DNA of 14,364 nt from Gemmatimonadota bacterium (lineage in GTDB: Bacteria; Gemmatimonadota; Gemmatimonadetes; Gemmatimonadales; Gemmatimonadaceae): NCBI GenBank assembly GCA_003142495.1, contig PLMM01000211.1:1-14364 (forward strand). Reading direction: 5' to 3'. The notes under the pieces were generated by a model. It did not search any database. It worked only from the letters and a program-made list of their open reading frames with translations, and had not been told where the DNA came from. The number at the start of each line of letters is the position of its first letter. Position 1 is the stretch's first letter. Positions 7,428 through 14,085 of this stretch are shown here, piece after piece. The translations under genes and the position numbers were made by a program.

Positions 7428-7769
7428 ATGAGTGATCAGCCCGCCACCGAAGTCCCCACGTCCTTCGCGTCCCCGCTCGACGAGGACGTCGTCCGCGCCG
7501 CGCTCCGCCGCGTGAAGGATCCCGAGCTCAACCTCAACATCGTCGACTTGGGTCTCGTCTACGGCATTGCCGTGAACGGCCCCAAGGTGTCGATCGACAT
7601 GAGCCTCACGTCCCCCGGCTGCCCCTCGGGCCCCGAGATCATGACCGCGGCCGAGCAGCAGATCCGGACGCTGGACGGGGTGGAGGATGTGGCGGTGAAT
7701 CTCGTGTGGGATCCGATGTGGAGCCCGGATCGGATCGAGCCACGGATTCGCGCGTACATGGGGTTTTGA
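7428..7769 (+). CDS. MIP18/SufT-like iron-sulfur cluster assembly factor (DUF59 family)
   Basis: Small cytosolic protein (113 residues) of the FeS_assembly_P / MIP18 family, which helps mature Fe-S proteins; related members include SufT and PaaD. The domain covers about residues 18-95: LRRVKDPELNLNIVDLGLVYGI is the family's N-terminal helix and strand, and LTSPGCPSG (C65) carries the conserved cysteine implicated in cluster or metal handling. The start is firm: AAGGAG at 7417-7422, five bases before the ATG. It stands alone rather than in a suf or paa cluster, so a general role in Fe-S maturation is more likely than phenylacetate degradation. A strong terminator follows directly. Confidence 0.92.
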   Translation: MSDQPATEVPTSFASPLDEDVVRAALRRVKDPELNLNIVDLGLVYGIAVNGPKVSIDMSLTSPGCPSGPEIMTAAEQQIRTLDGVEDVAVNLVWDPMWSPDRIEPRIRAYMGF

Positions 7770-7780
7770 GTGAAGGCGAA

Positions 7781-7807
7781 AAGGCCGGCGATGATCGCCG
7801 GCTTTTT
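7781..7807. terminator. Bidirectional rho-independent terminator between convergent genes
   Basis: A perfect 8-bp stem GCCGGCGA (7784-7791) and TCGCCGGC (7795-7802) encloses a 3-base loop. It is followed by TTTTT on the plus strand and preceded by AAAA, which gives a U-run on the minus strand. It lies 14 bases past the SufT-like stop and 20 bases past the ribonuclease D stop, so it can serve both genes. Confidence 0.93.
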
Positions 7808-7822
7808 CGTATGCGTCGGGTG

Positions 7823-8971
7823 CTACGCCGCAAGCGCCTTCAAAAACGCCGGCCCCAGCACCTCGATCTGCCACTTCCGCAGATCCGGAATCTCCGCGAG
7901 CTCCTCCAGCGTCTTCGGCTTCTTCCTCGCGATCATCTCGAGCTTCTCCCTCGCGCACAAAAACCCCGGGTCGAGCCCGAGCCGCTGCGCCGCCTCTTCC
8001 CGCGCCGAGCGAAGCGCGTTCACGCGCGTGTCGAAGTCCGCGTCGCGATCCCACCGCGGCGCGCGCGGAAATTTCGGGAGCTGATCCTCCGGCACATCGA
8101 GGCCGCGCTTCACCGCCGCGAGCATCTCGGCGCCGCGGCGCTCCGCGATTCCGCGCGGCACGCCCTTGATCGCGGTGAGCGCCTCCATCGTGCGCGGCGC
8201 CTCCTTCGCGACCGCGAACAGCGCCTCGTTTCCCGCCACGCGAAAGGTCGCGCGATCGAGCTCGCGCGCGATCCCGTCGCGGAAGCGCACGAGCTCGCGA
8301 AAGAGTGCGAGCTCGCGTCGGCCGAGGTCGCGCGCGCCCTTGATGCGCATGTAGCCGTTGTCCTCGCCGTCCGGCGCGTCCCAGCGCGTGCCCTCCGAGC
8401 GCTCGAACTCCTCCTGCGCCCAGCTCCATCTCCCCGCCTTCTCCAGCTCCGCCGCGAGCCGGTCGCGCAGCTCGAGCAGGTACATCGTGTCCTGACTCGC
8501 GTAGTCGAGCATGTCCTTCGGCAGCGGGCGCATCGACCAGTCCGCGCGCTGATGCTTCTTGTCGAGCTTGAGCCCGAACGAGCGCTCGAGCAGCGCCGCG
8601 AGGCCGAACGCGCGAATGCCCAGCAGCTGCGCCGCGACGCGTGTGTCGAACAGCTTGCGCGTATTCCAGCCGTAGTCCTGATGCAGCAGGCGCAGATCGT
8701 AGTCCGCGTCGTGGAAGACCTTCTCGATTTTGTCGCTCTCGAGGATGCGGCCCAGGGCGGCGGGCTTGCCGATGGCCAGCGGATCGAGCACCGCGGTGAG
8801 CTCGCGCGTGCTCATCTGCAGCAGGTAGATTCGATCGACGAACCTGTGGAAGCTGGCGCCTTCGGTGTCCACTGCAACGGTGCTGCTCTGCTCCACGGCG
8901 GTCAGAAAGCGATCGGCGGCGGGTGTTGTGTCGATGTACGATGGTTCGTGCACGGTCAGCCCTTCGGCCAC
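7823..8971 (-). CDS. rnd: Ribonuclease D (DEDDy 3'-5' exoribonuclease with HRDC domains)
   Basis: 3'-to-5' exoribonuclease that trims the 3' ends of tRNA precursors and other stable RNAs. 382 residues, the usual RNase D size. Exonuclease domain at about 15-175: Exo I D35-T-E37 in AVDTEG, Exo II D92 in FHDADYDLRLL, Exo III Y157 and D161 in DYASQDTMYLLEL, so all DEDDy residues are present. KKHQRADWSMRPL before Exo III is typical. A first HRDC domain covers about 214-292 (LFRELVRFRDGIARELDRA) and a second HRDC-like region about 310-382. The start is GTG at 8971; TGAGG lies about 9 bases upstream. The gene is divergent from the AI-2E-family permease gene with 111 bases between them, and I found no clear promoter boxes there. 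Confidence 0.95.
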   Translation of the reverse strand: MAEGLTVHEPSYIDTTPAADRFLTAVEQSSTVAVDTEGASFHRFVDRIYLLQMSTRELTAVLDPLAIGKPAALGRILESDKIEKVFHDADYDLRLLHQDYGWNTRKLFDTRVAAQLLGIRAFGLAALLERSFGLKLDKKHQRADWSMRPLPKDMLDYASQDTMYLLELRDRLAAELEKAGRWSWAQEEFERSEGTRWDAPDGEDNGYMRIKGARDLGRRELALFRELVRFRDGIARELDRATFRVAGNEALFAVAKEAPRTMEALTAIKGVPRGIAERRGAEMLAAVKRGLDVPEDQLPKFPRAPRWDRDADFDTRVNALRSAREEAAQRLGLDPGFLCAREKLEMIARKKPKTLEELAEIPDLRKWQIEVLGPAFLKALAA

Positions 8972-9082
8972 GTCTATGTCCTCACTCTGCTCAAAGTCTG
9001 TTATCCTAAGCTCTCATCGTGGGTCACCGAACGCGAGGGGTTGCGCGCGTGCTCGGCCTTTCCCTTGCGTTGAACTCCCCTC

Positions 9083-10309
9083 ATGACACCACCGAAAGAC
9101 ACGAAACAGAAGCCGGCTCCTCGCAGCCGCCCGTCGGGCGTGAGCTGGCGCAGCGCCGACATTCTGCGCGCCGCCTCGATCGTCGCCGGCCTTCTCATCA
9201 TCCTCAAGCTGCTCTGGTTCGCGAACGAGATCGTCATCGTTGCCTTCCTCGGCACACTCTTCGGCATCGCCGTCGCCTCCGGTGTCGACCGGCTCGCGCG
9301 CTACAAGGTACCGCGCGGGATCGGCGCGGCGACCGTCGTCATCACTTTCCTGTTGATCCTGTACACGCTCGGCTCCTTCGTCGCGCCGACGATCGCGCAG
9401 CAGGGACACGAGCTGCGGCAGCGGCTGCCCGACGCGGTGGAGCGTGCCGAGAAGTGGATGAACGAGCGGAATCCGGCGCTGATGTCGTCGCTGCTGGGCG
9501 CGGACAGCTCGGCCACGCCGGCGGCTGAGCAAGTGACTACCACGACCACCACCGTCACCGCATCGACGAGCGACAGCACGGCGCCCGCGCACGCGGGACC
9601 ATCGTTTGCGCTGCGCGAGAACCTCGGGAAGAAGCTCGTCGGCTCCGCGCACTACCTCTTCCCGTTCCTGACGTCGACGGTCGAGATGGTAGCGGGGCTG
9701 CTGCTCATCCTGATGATGTCGCTCTACATCGGCGCAGACCCCGACACCTATCGCAACGGGATTCTCCATCTGTTCCCGAAGCGCAAGCGCGCGCGCATCG
9801 GCGAGGTGCTCAGCACGATGGCAGGACAGCTGCGCAAGTGGCTCGTGACGCAGCTGATCGCGATGCTGGTGATCGGCGTCGTCTCGACGATCGCGCTCCT
9901 CCTGCTCGGCGTGAAAGCCCCGTTCGCGCTCGGCATCATCGCGGCGCTCCTCGAGTTCGTCCCGACCTTCGGCCCGGTGCTGAGCGCCGTGCCCGCGATG
10001 GCGATGGGCTTCCTCGACTCACCGGAGAAGGCGCTCTACGTCGGGCTCGCCTATCTCGTGATTCAGCAGCTGGAGGGGCATCTGCTCATCCCGATGCTGA
10101 TGAAGGGCGGCATGGACCTGCCGCCGGTGCTCACGATCGTGACGCAGGGGCTGATGGCGCTGCTCTTCGGATTTCTCGGACTCATGATCGCCGTGCCGCT
10201 GCTCGCCGCGGTGATGGTGCCGATCAAGATGCTGTATGTGGAGGACGCGCTCGGCGACGAGATCGGCGTGGAGGATGATCCCGACGAGGGGCCGTTGCGC
10301 GACGGCTAG
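9083..10309 (+). CDS. AI-2E family transporter (PF01594-type permease)
   Basis: Polytopic inner-membrane protein of 408 residues. The family was named for the E. coli AI-2 exporter TqsA but includes ion antiporters and proteins of unknown cargo, so AI-2 export should not be assumed. A charged, Pro-rich N-terminus precedes two membrane helices (about 28-60 and 80-102), then a soluble region (about 105-195), and a C-terminal membrane bundle. The bundle holds the family signature FVPTFGPVLSAVPA and QQLEGHLLIPMLMKG. The soluble part contains a low-complexity Thr run (about residues 150-158). The ATG at 9083 has no visible Shine-Dalgarno. It is the first of five rightward genes; the next begins 15 bases after its stop. 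The last residues are acidic (GVEDDPDEG). Confidence 0.92.
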   Translation: MTPPKDTKQKPAPRSRPSGVSWRSADILRAASIVAGLLIILKLLWFANEIVIVAFLGTLFGIAVASGVDRLARYKVPRGIGAATVVITFLLILYTLGSFVAPTIAQQGHELRQRLPDAVERAEKWMNERNPALMSSLLGADSSATPAAEQVTTTTTTVTASTSDSTAPAHAGPSFALRENLGKKLVGSAHYLFPFLTSTVEMVAGLLLILMMSLYIGADPDTYRNGILHLFPKRKRARIGEVLSTMAGQLRKWLVTQLIAMLVIGVVSTIALLLLGVKAPFALGIIAALLEFVPTFGPVLSAVPAMAMGFLDSPEKALYVGLAYLVIQQLEGHLLIPMLMKGGMDLPPVLTIVTQGLMALLFGFLGLMIAVPLLAAVMVPIKMLYVEDALGDEIGVEDDPDEGPLRDG

Positions 10310-10324
10310 CGATATTGGCGCGAG

Positions 10325-11320
10325 ATGCGCGACTCCGCGATCTTCCCGCAGGTGAGCACCCTCCCTCTCCTCACCCGCTTCCCCGCCCTCGCGCGTTTCC
10401 CCCGAGTCGAGCTCGGTGACTTCCCCACGCCCGTTCAGCATCTCGATCTCGGCGACGAGCCCCTCGCCGGCGAGCTCTGGATCAAGCGCGACGATCTCAC
10501 CGCCTCACCACTCGGCGGCAACAAAGTTCGCGCGCTCGAATTTCTCCTGGGCGATCTCAAAGCCGGGGACACGGTTCTCACCGCCGGGGGCGAGGGCTCG
10601 ACGCACATTCTCACCACCGCGACGTACGTCCGTGCGCTCGGCGGCATCATGCACGCCGTTCGCTGGAAGCACGAGATGAATCCATCGGCGCTGGCAACTG
10701 AAGCGCGCGTGCGCGACATCACCGCGAAGGTCAGAACGATGCGCGGTCCACTCACGGGACTCTTGCGCGCTCATGCCTCGCGTGGAAGCGGCATCCGCTG
10801 GATCCCGCCCGGCGGCACGTCGCCGCTCGGCATGCTGGGCCACGTCAATGCGGCGCTCGAGCTGGCGGAGCAGATCGCGCGCGGCGAGATGCCGGCACCC
10901 GCGCGCATCGTGCTCCCTGTGGGCAGCGGTGGCACCGCCGCCGGACTCGCGCTTGGGCTAGCGATCGCGGGGCTCGACATCAAGGTCGTCGGCGCGCGCG
11001 TTGCGCCACGCATCTCGGCCGGACGCGCGCGCGTACTCTGGCTGGTGGATCGCGAGCGATCGTTCATTGCGCGCGCGACCGGTGAGCGGATCGCGAAAGT
11101 CGACCCGTCGCGCGTCGAGATCATTCACTCCGTGTACGCGGGCGCCTACGGCCGAGCGCTGCCTTCCGCGCAAGCGACGACGCCACTCCTCGAACGCTCG
11201 ACGGGCGCGCGACTCGACGGCACGTACAGCGCGAAGGCCTTCGCCGCCGCGCACGAGCTCGCAGCGGGCGCGCGGGGGATCACCCTCTTCTGGCTGACCT
11301 TCGACGGGCGTAGTCCCTAG
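10325..11320 (+). CDS. PLP-dependent fold-type II enzyme, D-cysteine desulfhydrase/ACC deaminase family (divergent)
   Basis: 331-residue member of the tryptophan-synthase-beta-like PLP family. IKRDDLTASPLGGNKVRALEFLL holds the PLP lysine K67, and VGSGGTAAGL (about 204-213) is the phosphate-binding loop. Y301-S302 in LDGTYSAKAF takes the place where D-cysteine desulfhydrases usually have Tyr-Thr and ACC deaminases Tyr-Glu, so ACC deamination is less likely. Two usually conserved segments have changed: the QSNH loop reads GSTH (91-94), and the C-terminal HTGG segment reads LTFDG. The catalytic Ser92 and His94 remain. D-Cys or another small amino acid is a guess. The ATG at 10325 lacks a good Shine-Dalgarno; a GTG at 10352 is an alternative. 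Spacing of 15 bases from the permease gene suggests co-transcription. Confidence 0.85.
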   Translation: MRDSAIFPQVSTLPLLTRFPALARFPRVELGDFPTPVQHLDLGDEPLAGELWIKRDDLTASPLGGNKVRALEFLLGDLKAGDTVLTAGGEGSTHILTTATYVRALGGIMHAVRWKHEMNPSALATEARVRDITAKVRTMRGPLTGLLRAHASRGSGIRWIPPGGTSPLGMLGHVNAALELAEQIARGEMPAPARIVLPVGSGGTAAGLALGLAIAGLDIKVVGARVAPRISAGRARVLWLVDRERSFIARATGERIAKVDPSRVEIIHSVYAGAYGRALPSAQATTPLLERSTGARLDGTYSAKAFAAAHELAAGARGITLFWLTFDGRSP

Positions 11321-11377
11321 AGTCAACACCGTGGCTATCTTTCAGTCTCGCCCAGTCCCTTCCCCGCCCGGAGTACG

Positions 11378-12214
11378 ATGGTCGCCGCGTCCCCCACAAT
11401 CTCCACCGCCGAGCTTGCGCATATCGCGCAAAAGCTGCGCGTGCATGTCGTGAAGATGATCGCCGCCGCGAACAGCGGGCATCCCGGCGGATCGCTCTCT
11501 GCCGTCGACATTATCACGGCGCTGTACTTCGGCCGAGTGCTGAAGCACGATCCGAAGAATCCGACGTGGCCCGATCGCGATCGGTTCATCCTGTCGAAGG
11601 GACATGGCGTGCCGGCGCTGTACGCGGCGCTCGCGGAGGCCGGATATTTTCCGGTGAGCGAGCTTATGACGCTGCGGCAGGTGAACTCGCGGATGCAGGG
11701 GCATCCTGTGCAGGGGCTGACGCCGGGGATCGAGGCATCGACTGGATCGCTGGGACAGGGATTGTCGGTGGGAGTGGGGCATGCGCTCGCGGCGCGGCTG
11801 GACGGGAAGACCTTTCGCACGTACGTGCTGCTTGGCGACGGCGAGTGCCAGGAGGGGCAGGTGTGGGAGGCGGCGATGACCGCGGGGAATTACGAGCTCG
11901 GGTCTTTGACTGCAATCGTCGATTCGAATCGCTACCAGTTGGATGGCGCCGTTGAGGACATCAACTCGTTGACGCCGCTCGACGCGAAGTTCGAGAGTTT
12001 CGGGTGGCGCGTGATCCAGGTGGACGGACACGACGTTGGCGCGGTGCGAGTGGCGCTGCATCAGGCGCGCGAGTCGCACGACGTGCCCGTGTGCATCATT
12101 GCGCACACCGTGAAGGGAAAGGGCGTGACGTACATGGAGAACAACAACGACTTCCACGGCAAATCGCCAAACGCGGACCAGCTGCAGGTCGCTCTCTCGC
12201 AGCTTACGGACTGA
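11378..12214 (+). CDS. Transketolase, N-terminal (TPP-binding) subunit
   Basis: First half of a split transketolase, which transfers two-carbon ketol units in the non-oxidative pentose phosphate pathway. 278 residues make up the pyrophosphate-binding domain alone. Visible landmarks: ANSGHPGGSLS with an active-site His near 36, SKGHGVPALYAAL, EASTGSLGQGLSVGVG, the TPP/magnesium motif GDGECQEGQVWEAAMTAGN with its downstream Asn, and HTVKGKGV near the end. GGAG at 11370-11373, four bases before the ATG, supports the start. The C-terminal subunit begins three bases after this stop, as expected for a heteromeric enzyme. Confidence 0.95.
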   Translation: MVAASPTISTAELAHIAQKLRVHVVKMIAAANSGHPGGSLSAVDIITALYFGRVLKHDPKNPTWPDRDRFILSKGHGVPALYAALAEAGYFPVSELMTLRQVNSRMQGHPVQGLTPGIEASTGSLGQGLSVGVGHALAARLDGKTFRTYVLLGDGECQEGQVWEAAMTAGNYELGSLTAIVDSNRYQLDGAVEDINSLTPLDAKFESFGWRVIQVDGHDVGAVRVALHQARESHDVPVCIIAHTVKGKGVTYMENNNDFHGKSPNADQLQVALSQLTD

Positions 12215-12217
12215 CCG

Positions 12218-13177
12218 ATGACGACGACTGGTACGACGCTCACGCTGGGCAAGGCGACGCGAGAGGCATACGGCGAGGCGCTGCTCGAGGTTGGCACCGA
12301 GAACAAGAACATCATCGTCATCGACGCGGATCTCGCGAAGTCGACGTTCAGCTGGACGTTCGGCAAGGTGTTTCCTGAGCGCTTTTTCAATATCGGGATT
12401 CAGGAAGCGAACATGGTGGGGATTGCGAGCGGGCTGGCGAGTTGCGGGAAGATTCCGTTCATCTCGAGCTTCGCGGCGTTCATACTGTGCAAGGGATTCG
12501 ATCAGCTAAGAATGGGAGCGGCGTATCCGAAGCTGAACGTGAAGGTCGCGGGCTCGCACGGCGGAATTAGCATCGGAGAGGACGGCGTGTCGCAGCAGAG
12601 CGTGGAGGATGTCGCGCTCGCGTGTGCGCTGCCGGGATTCATCGTGTGCATTCCGAGTGACGAGCATACGATGCACGCGGCGGTTCGCGCGGCTGCAGAG
12701 CATGAGGGGCCAGTGTATCTGCGGCTTGGGCGGCCGAAGACGTATGTCGTGCACGAGGCGGGAGTGCATTTCGAGTTTGGGCGATCGATTCAGGTGCGCG
12801 ATGGGCACGATTTGACGATCGTGGCGAACGGACTGCTCGTGGCGCAGGCGCTGATGGCGGCGGACACGCTGGCGAAGAAGGGCGTGGAGGCGCGCGTGAT
12901 CGACATGCACACGATCAAGCCGATCGATGCGGCGGCGCTCGAGCGCGCGAGTCACGAGACGGGAGCGTTCGTGGTGGCCGAGGAGCACATGCATCACGGC
13001 GGGCTTGGGAGCGCGGTGGCGCAGGCGCTCGTGGCGGGAACGCCGGCGCCGGTGGAGTACGTGGACTTGGGCGATCGCTACGCGGAGTCGGGGAAGCCCG
13101 ACGACTTGCTCGAGAAGTACGGAATGACGGCGAAGAACATCGTGAGCGCGGCGGAGCGAGTGCTCGCTCGCAAATGA
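12218..13177 (+). CDS. Transketolase, C-terminal (pyrimidine-binding) subunit
   Basis: Second half of the split transketolase, 319 residues: pyrimidine-binding domain about 8-172 and transketolase C-terminal domain about 185-310. VIDADLAKSTFS opens the domain. FFNIGIQEANMVGIASGLAS contains the glutamate (E63) that activates the TPP aminopyrimidine, and FISSFAAFI supplies the aromatic stacking region. GSHGGISIGEDGVSQQSVED holds Gln126 where many microbial enzymes have His (GEDGxTHQ); vertebrate transketolases also have Gln there. It follows the N-terminal subunit with a 3-base gap, and its TGA overlaps the ATG of the next small gene. Third codon positions favour G strongly, unlike the C-rich codons of the serine hydrolase gene. 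Confidence 0.95.
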   Translation: MTTTGTTLTLGKATREAYGEALLEVGTENKNIIVIDADLAKSTFSWTFGKVFPERFFNIGIQEANMVGIASGLASCGKIPFISSFAAFILCKGFDQLRMGAAYPKLNVKVAGSHGGISIGEDGVSQQSVEDVALACALPGFIVCIPSDEHTMHAAVRAAAEHEGPVYLRLGRPKTYVVHEAGVHFEFGRSIQVRDGHDLTIVANGLLVAQALMAADTLAKKGVEARVIDMHTIKPIDAAALERASHETGAFVVAEEHMHHGGLGSAVAQALVAGTPAPVEYVDLGDRYAESGKPDDLLEKYGMTAKNIVSAAERVLARK

Positions 13178-13407
13178 TTCAGGTTCCGCCGAACAAGTCG
13201 CTGTTGGCCGGCGGAACGACGTGGCCGCTGTGGTTTGCGGGAGCGTGGATCATACTGGCGGTGTTGGCGCTGGCATCGATCTGGTTGGGCAAGCGGCACG
13301 GACGGCCGGCGAAGATGGTGTGGACGGGGATTGTGGTGTTCGTGCCGGTGCTGGGGGCGTGCGGGTGGTTTTTGCTCGGGCGGGAGCGGCGGAGGGTGCC
13401 GAGGTAG
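13174..13407 (+). CDS. Small two-helix membrane protein resembling a PLDc_N domain
   Basis: 77-residue membrane protein with helices at about 15-38 (WPLWFAGAWIILAVLALASIWLG) and 48-67. The end of the second helix, VFVPVLGACGWFLLGRERR, resembles the phospholipase D N-terminal (PLDc_N) module (FPVIGxxxYLLFGR pattern) found alone in many small bacterial proteins; that match is by eye. The ATG overlaps the transketolase TGA (ATGA), and no Shine-Dalgarno is seen, so translation is probably coupled to the subunit upstream. It converges on the antitoxin gene with three bases between the stops and no terminator hairpin. Function unknown. Confidence 0.75.
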   Translation: MIQVPPNKSLLAGGTTWPLWFAGAWIILAVLALASIWLGKRHGRPAKMVWTGIVVFVPVLGACGWFLLGRERRRVPR

Positions 13408-13410
13408 GCG

Positions 13411-13830
13411 TTAGCGGGCGAACCGGCGCTTCTTCGCGTAGGACGTCGCCTTTTTTGCAACGCTCAGTCGCGGACGTTTTTCCCGCGTGATCGCGAGACA
13501 ATCGATGAATCCCGGATCAAATTCGGCGACCTGAAGCAGCCGTTGTGGCGCTCCCTCGGGCTGGCGCGCACCGCGTTCCCAGGCGCGAACGAGACTGGGA
13601 CTTACATTCAGAACGCCCGCGAACACAGCCTGCGAGAGCTTCATTTTCTTGCGGACACGTTGCACACGTTTGGCATTAAACGCAGGCGGAGGCGCAATTT
13701 CGATGTCTCGCGCGGTGAGCTCTCGCACCGTCACACGGGCCGGAGCGAGCTCCCCGCGTGAAATTGCAACTGCCTCATCTGCACTGGCGAGCAATAGCCG
13801 CTCGAATTCTGAAGTGTTTCGTCGGGCCAT
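13411..13830 (-). CDS. XRE-family helix-turn-helix antitoxin (HigA/NadS-like)
   Basis: DNA-binding antitoxin of a type II toxin-antitoxin locus, 139 residues. The N-terminal half (SEFERLLLASADEAVAISRGELAPARV) is the part expected to contact the toxin. The helix-turn-helix runs about 62-99: KMKLSQAVFAGVLNVSPSLVRAWERGARQPEGAPQRLL, with the family's Q-x-x-F-A and W-E-x-G features. A basic tail (KKATSYAKKRRFAR) closes the protein. The ATG at 13830 is chosen since AGGGAG (13839-13844) lies 8 bases upstream; the ATG at 13836, overlapping the toxin stop, would have a 2-base spacing. It probably binds the palindrome at 14001-14035. The toxin partner upstream appears broken, so this would be an orphan antitoxin or local repressor. 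Confidence 0.85.
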   Translation of the reverse strand: MARRNTSEFERLLLASADEAVAISRGELAPARVTVRELTARDIEIAPPPAFNAKRVQRVRKKMKLSQAVFAGVLNVSPSLVRAWERGARQPEGAPQRLLQVAEFDPGFIDCLAITREKRPRLSVAKKATSYAKKRRFAR

Positions 13831-13832
13831 AG

Positions 13833-13999
13833 TCATGTCTCCCTATCGAGATTCTCTGCGATCGTCTTGAGGTATTTCCGCCCGGCAGGGCTCAGATCCT
13901 CTGATTGAGCTTTCGCGTAAGCCGGCAGCAGGAAGATCGTGGGCGACCGTCGCGAGCAGTAGTAAATGACGCGTGCGTTTCGACAAATGTCAGGCGCAT
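13833..13999 (-). pseudogene. RelE/HigB-like toxin gene with internal deletion and frame disruption
   Basis: Two frames together read like the two ends of a RelE/HigB-family toxin (NadT-like). From ATG 13999 the reading is MRLTFVETHASFT, matching the family start (FVETxxFT), but this frame ends at 13892 after 35 residues. From about 13973 another frame reads RVIYYCSRRSPTIFLLPAYA, then KAQSEDLSPAGRKYLKTIAE to a TGA at 13833, the typical C-terminal half. That frame is closed upstream by a TAG at about 14015-14017. About 50 family residues between the ends are absent, so a simple frameshift cannot restore the protein. The stop overlaps the alternative antitoxin ATG at 13836, the usual toxin-antitoxin arrangement. 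A short translation from TTG 14004 is possible but would lack the N-terminal domain. Confidence 0.7.
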
Positions 14000-14000
14000 G

Positions 14001-14035
14001 CAAGGCAATATACTACATTGTAGTATAATACCTTG
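14001..14035. promoter_or_regulatory. 35-bp operator-like palindrome of the toxin-antitoxin locus
   Basis: Two 16-base arms (14001-14016 and 14020-14035) match as inverted repeats at 14 of 16 positions around a 3-base centre. The inner core is perfect: TATACTAC, ATT, GTAGTATA; the outer ends are CAAGG and CCTTG. It ends one base before the toxin ATG on the minus strand and covers the predicted -10 box. It is strikingly AT-rich for this DNA. An autoregulatory site bound by the antitoxin is the simplest reading. Confidence 0.75.
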
Positions 14036-14051
14036 TATCATATTTTGGCAA
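14022..14051 (-). promoter_or_regulatory. Promoter of the toxin-antitoxin locus
   Basis: Read on the minus strand: -35 TTGCCA (14051-14046, 5 of 6), an 18-base spacer, -10 TATACT (14027-14022, 5 of 6). The start would fall near 14015, leaving a leader of about 15 bases before ATG 13999. The -10 box lies inside the right arm of the palindrome, so a repressor bound there would block polymerase. Confidence 0.6.
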
Positions 14052-14085
14052 TGGGTACCCGGGCGTTTCGGTCGAGCGATCCAAG

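Noticed and set aside
7706..9073. 455-codon plus-strand open frame opposite ribonuclease D
   Set aside because: Antisense shadow; the minus strand has an intact DEDDy exonuclease and a terminator lies inside the start of this frame.
8972..9082. Divergent promoter boxes between ribonuclease D and the AI-2E-family permease
   Set aside because: The only AT-richer patch (TTATCCTAAG) has no acceptable -35 partner on either strand. A promoter is expected here but I cannot place it.
9530..9558. Simple-sequence ACC/ACG repeat in the permease gene as a phase-variable tract
   Set aside because: The Thr codons vary (ACT, ACC, ACG) and the run is short, so slippage is unlikely.
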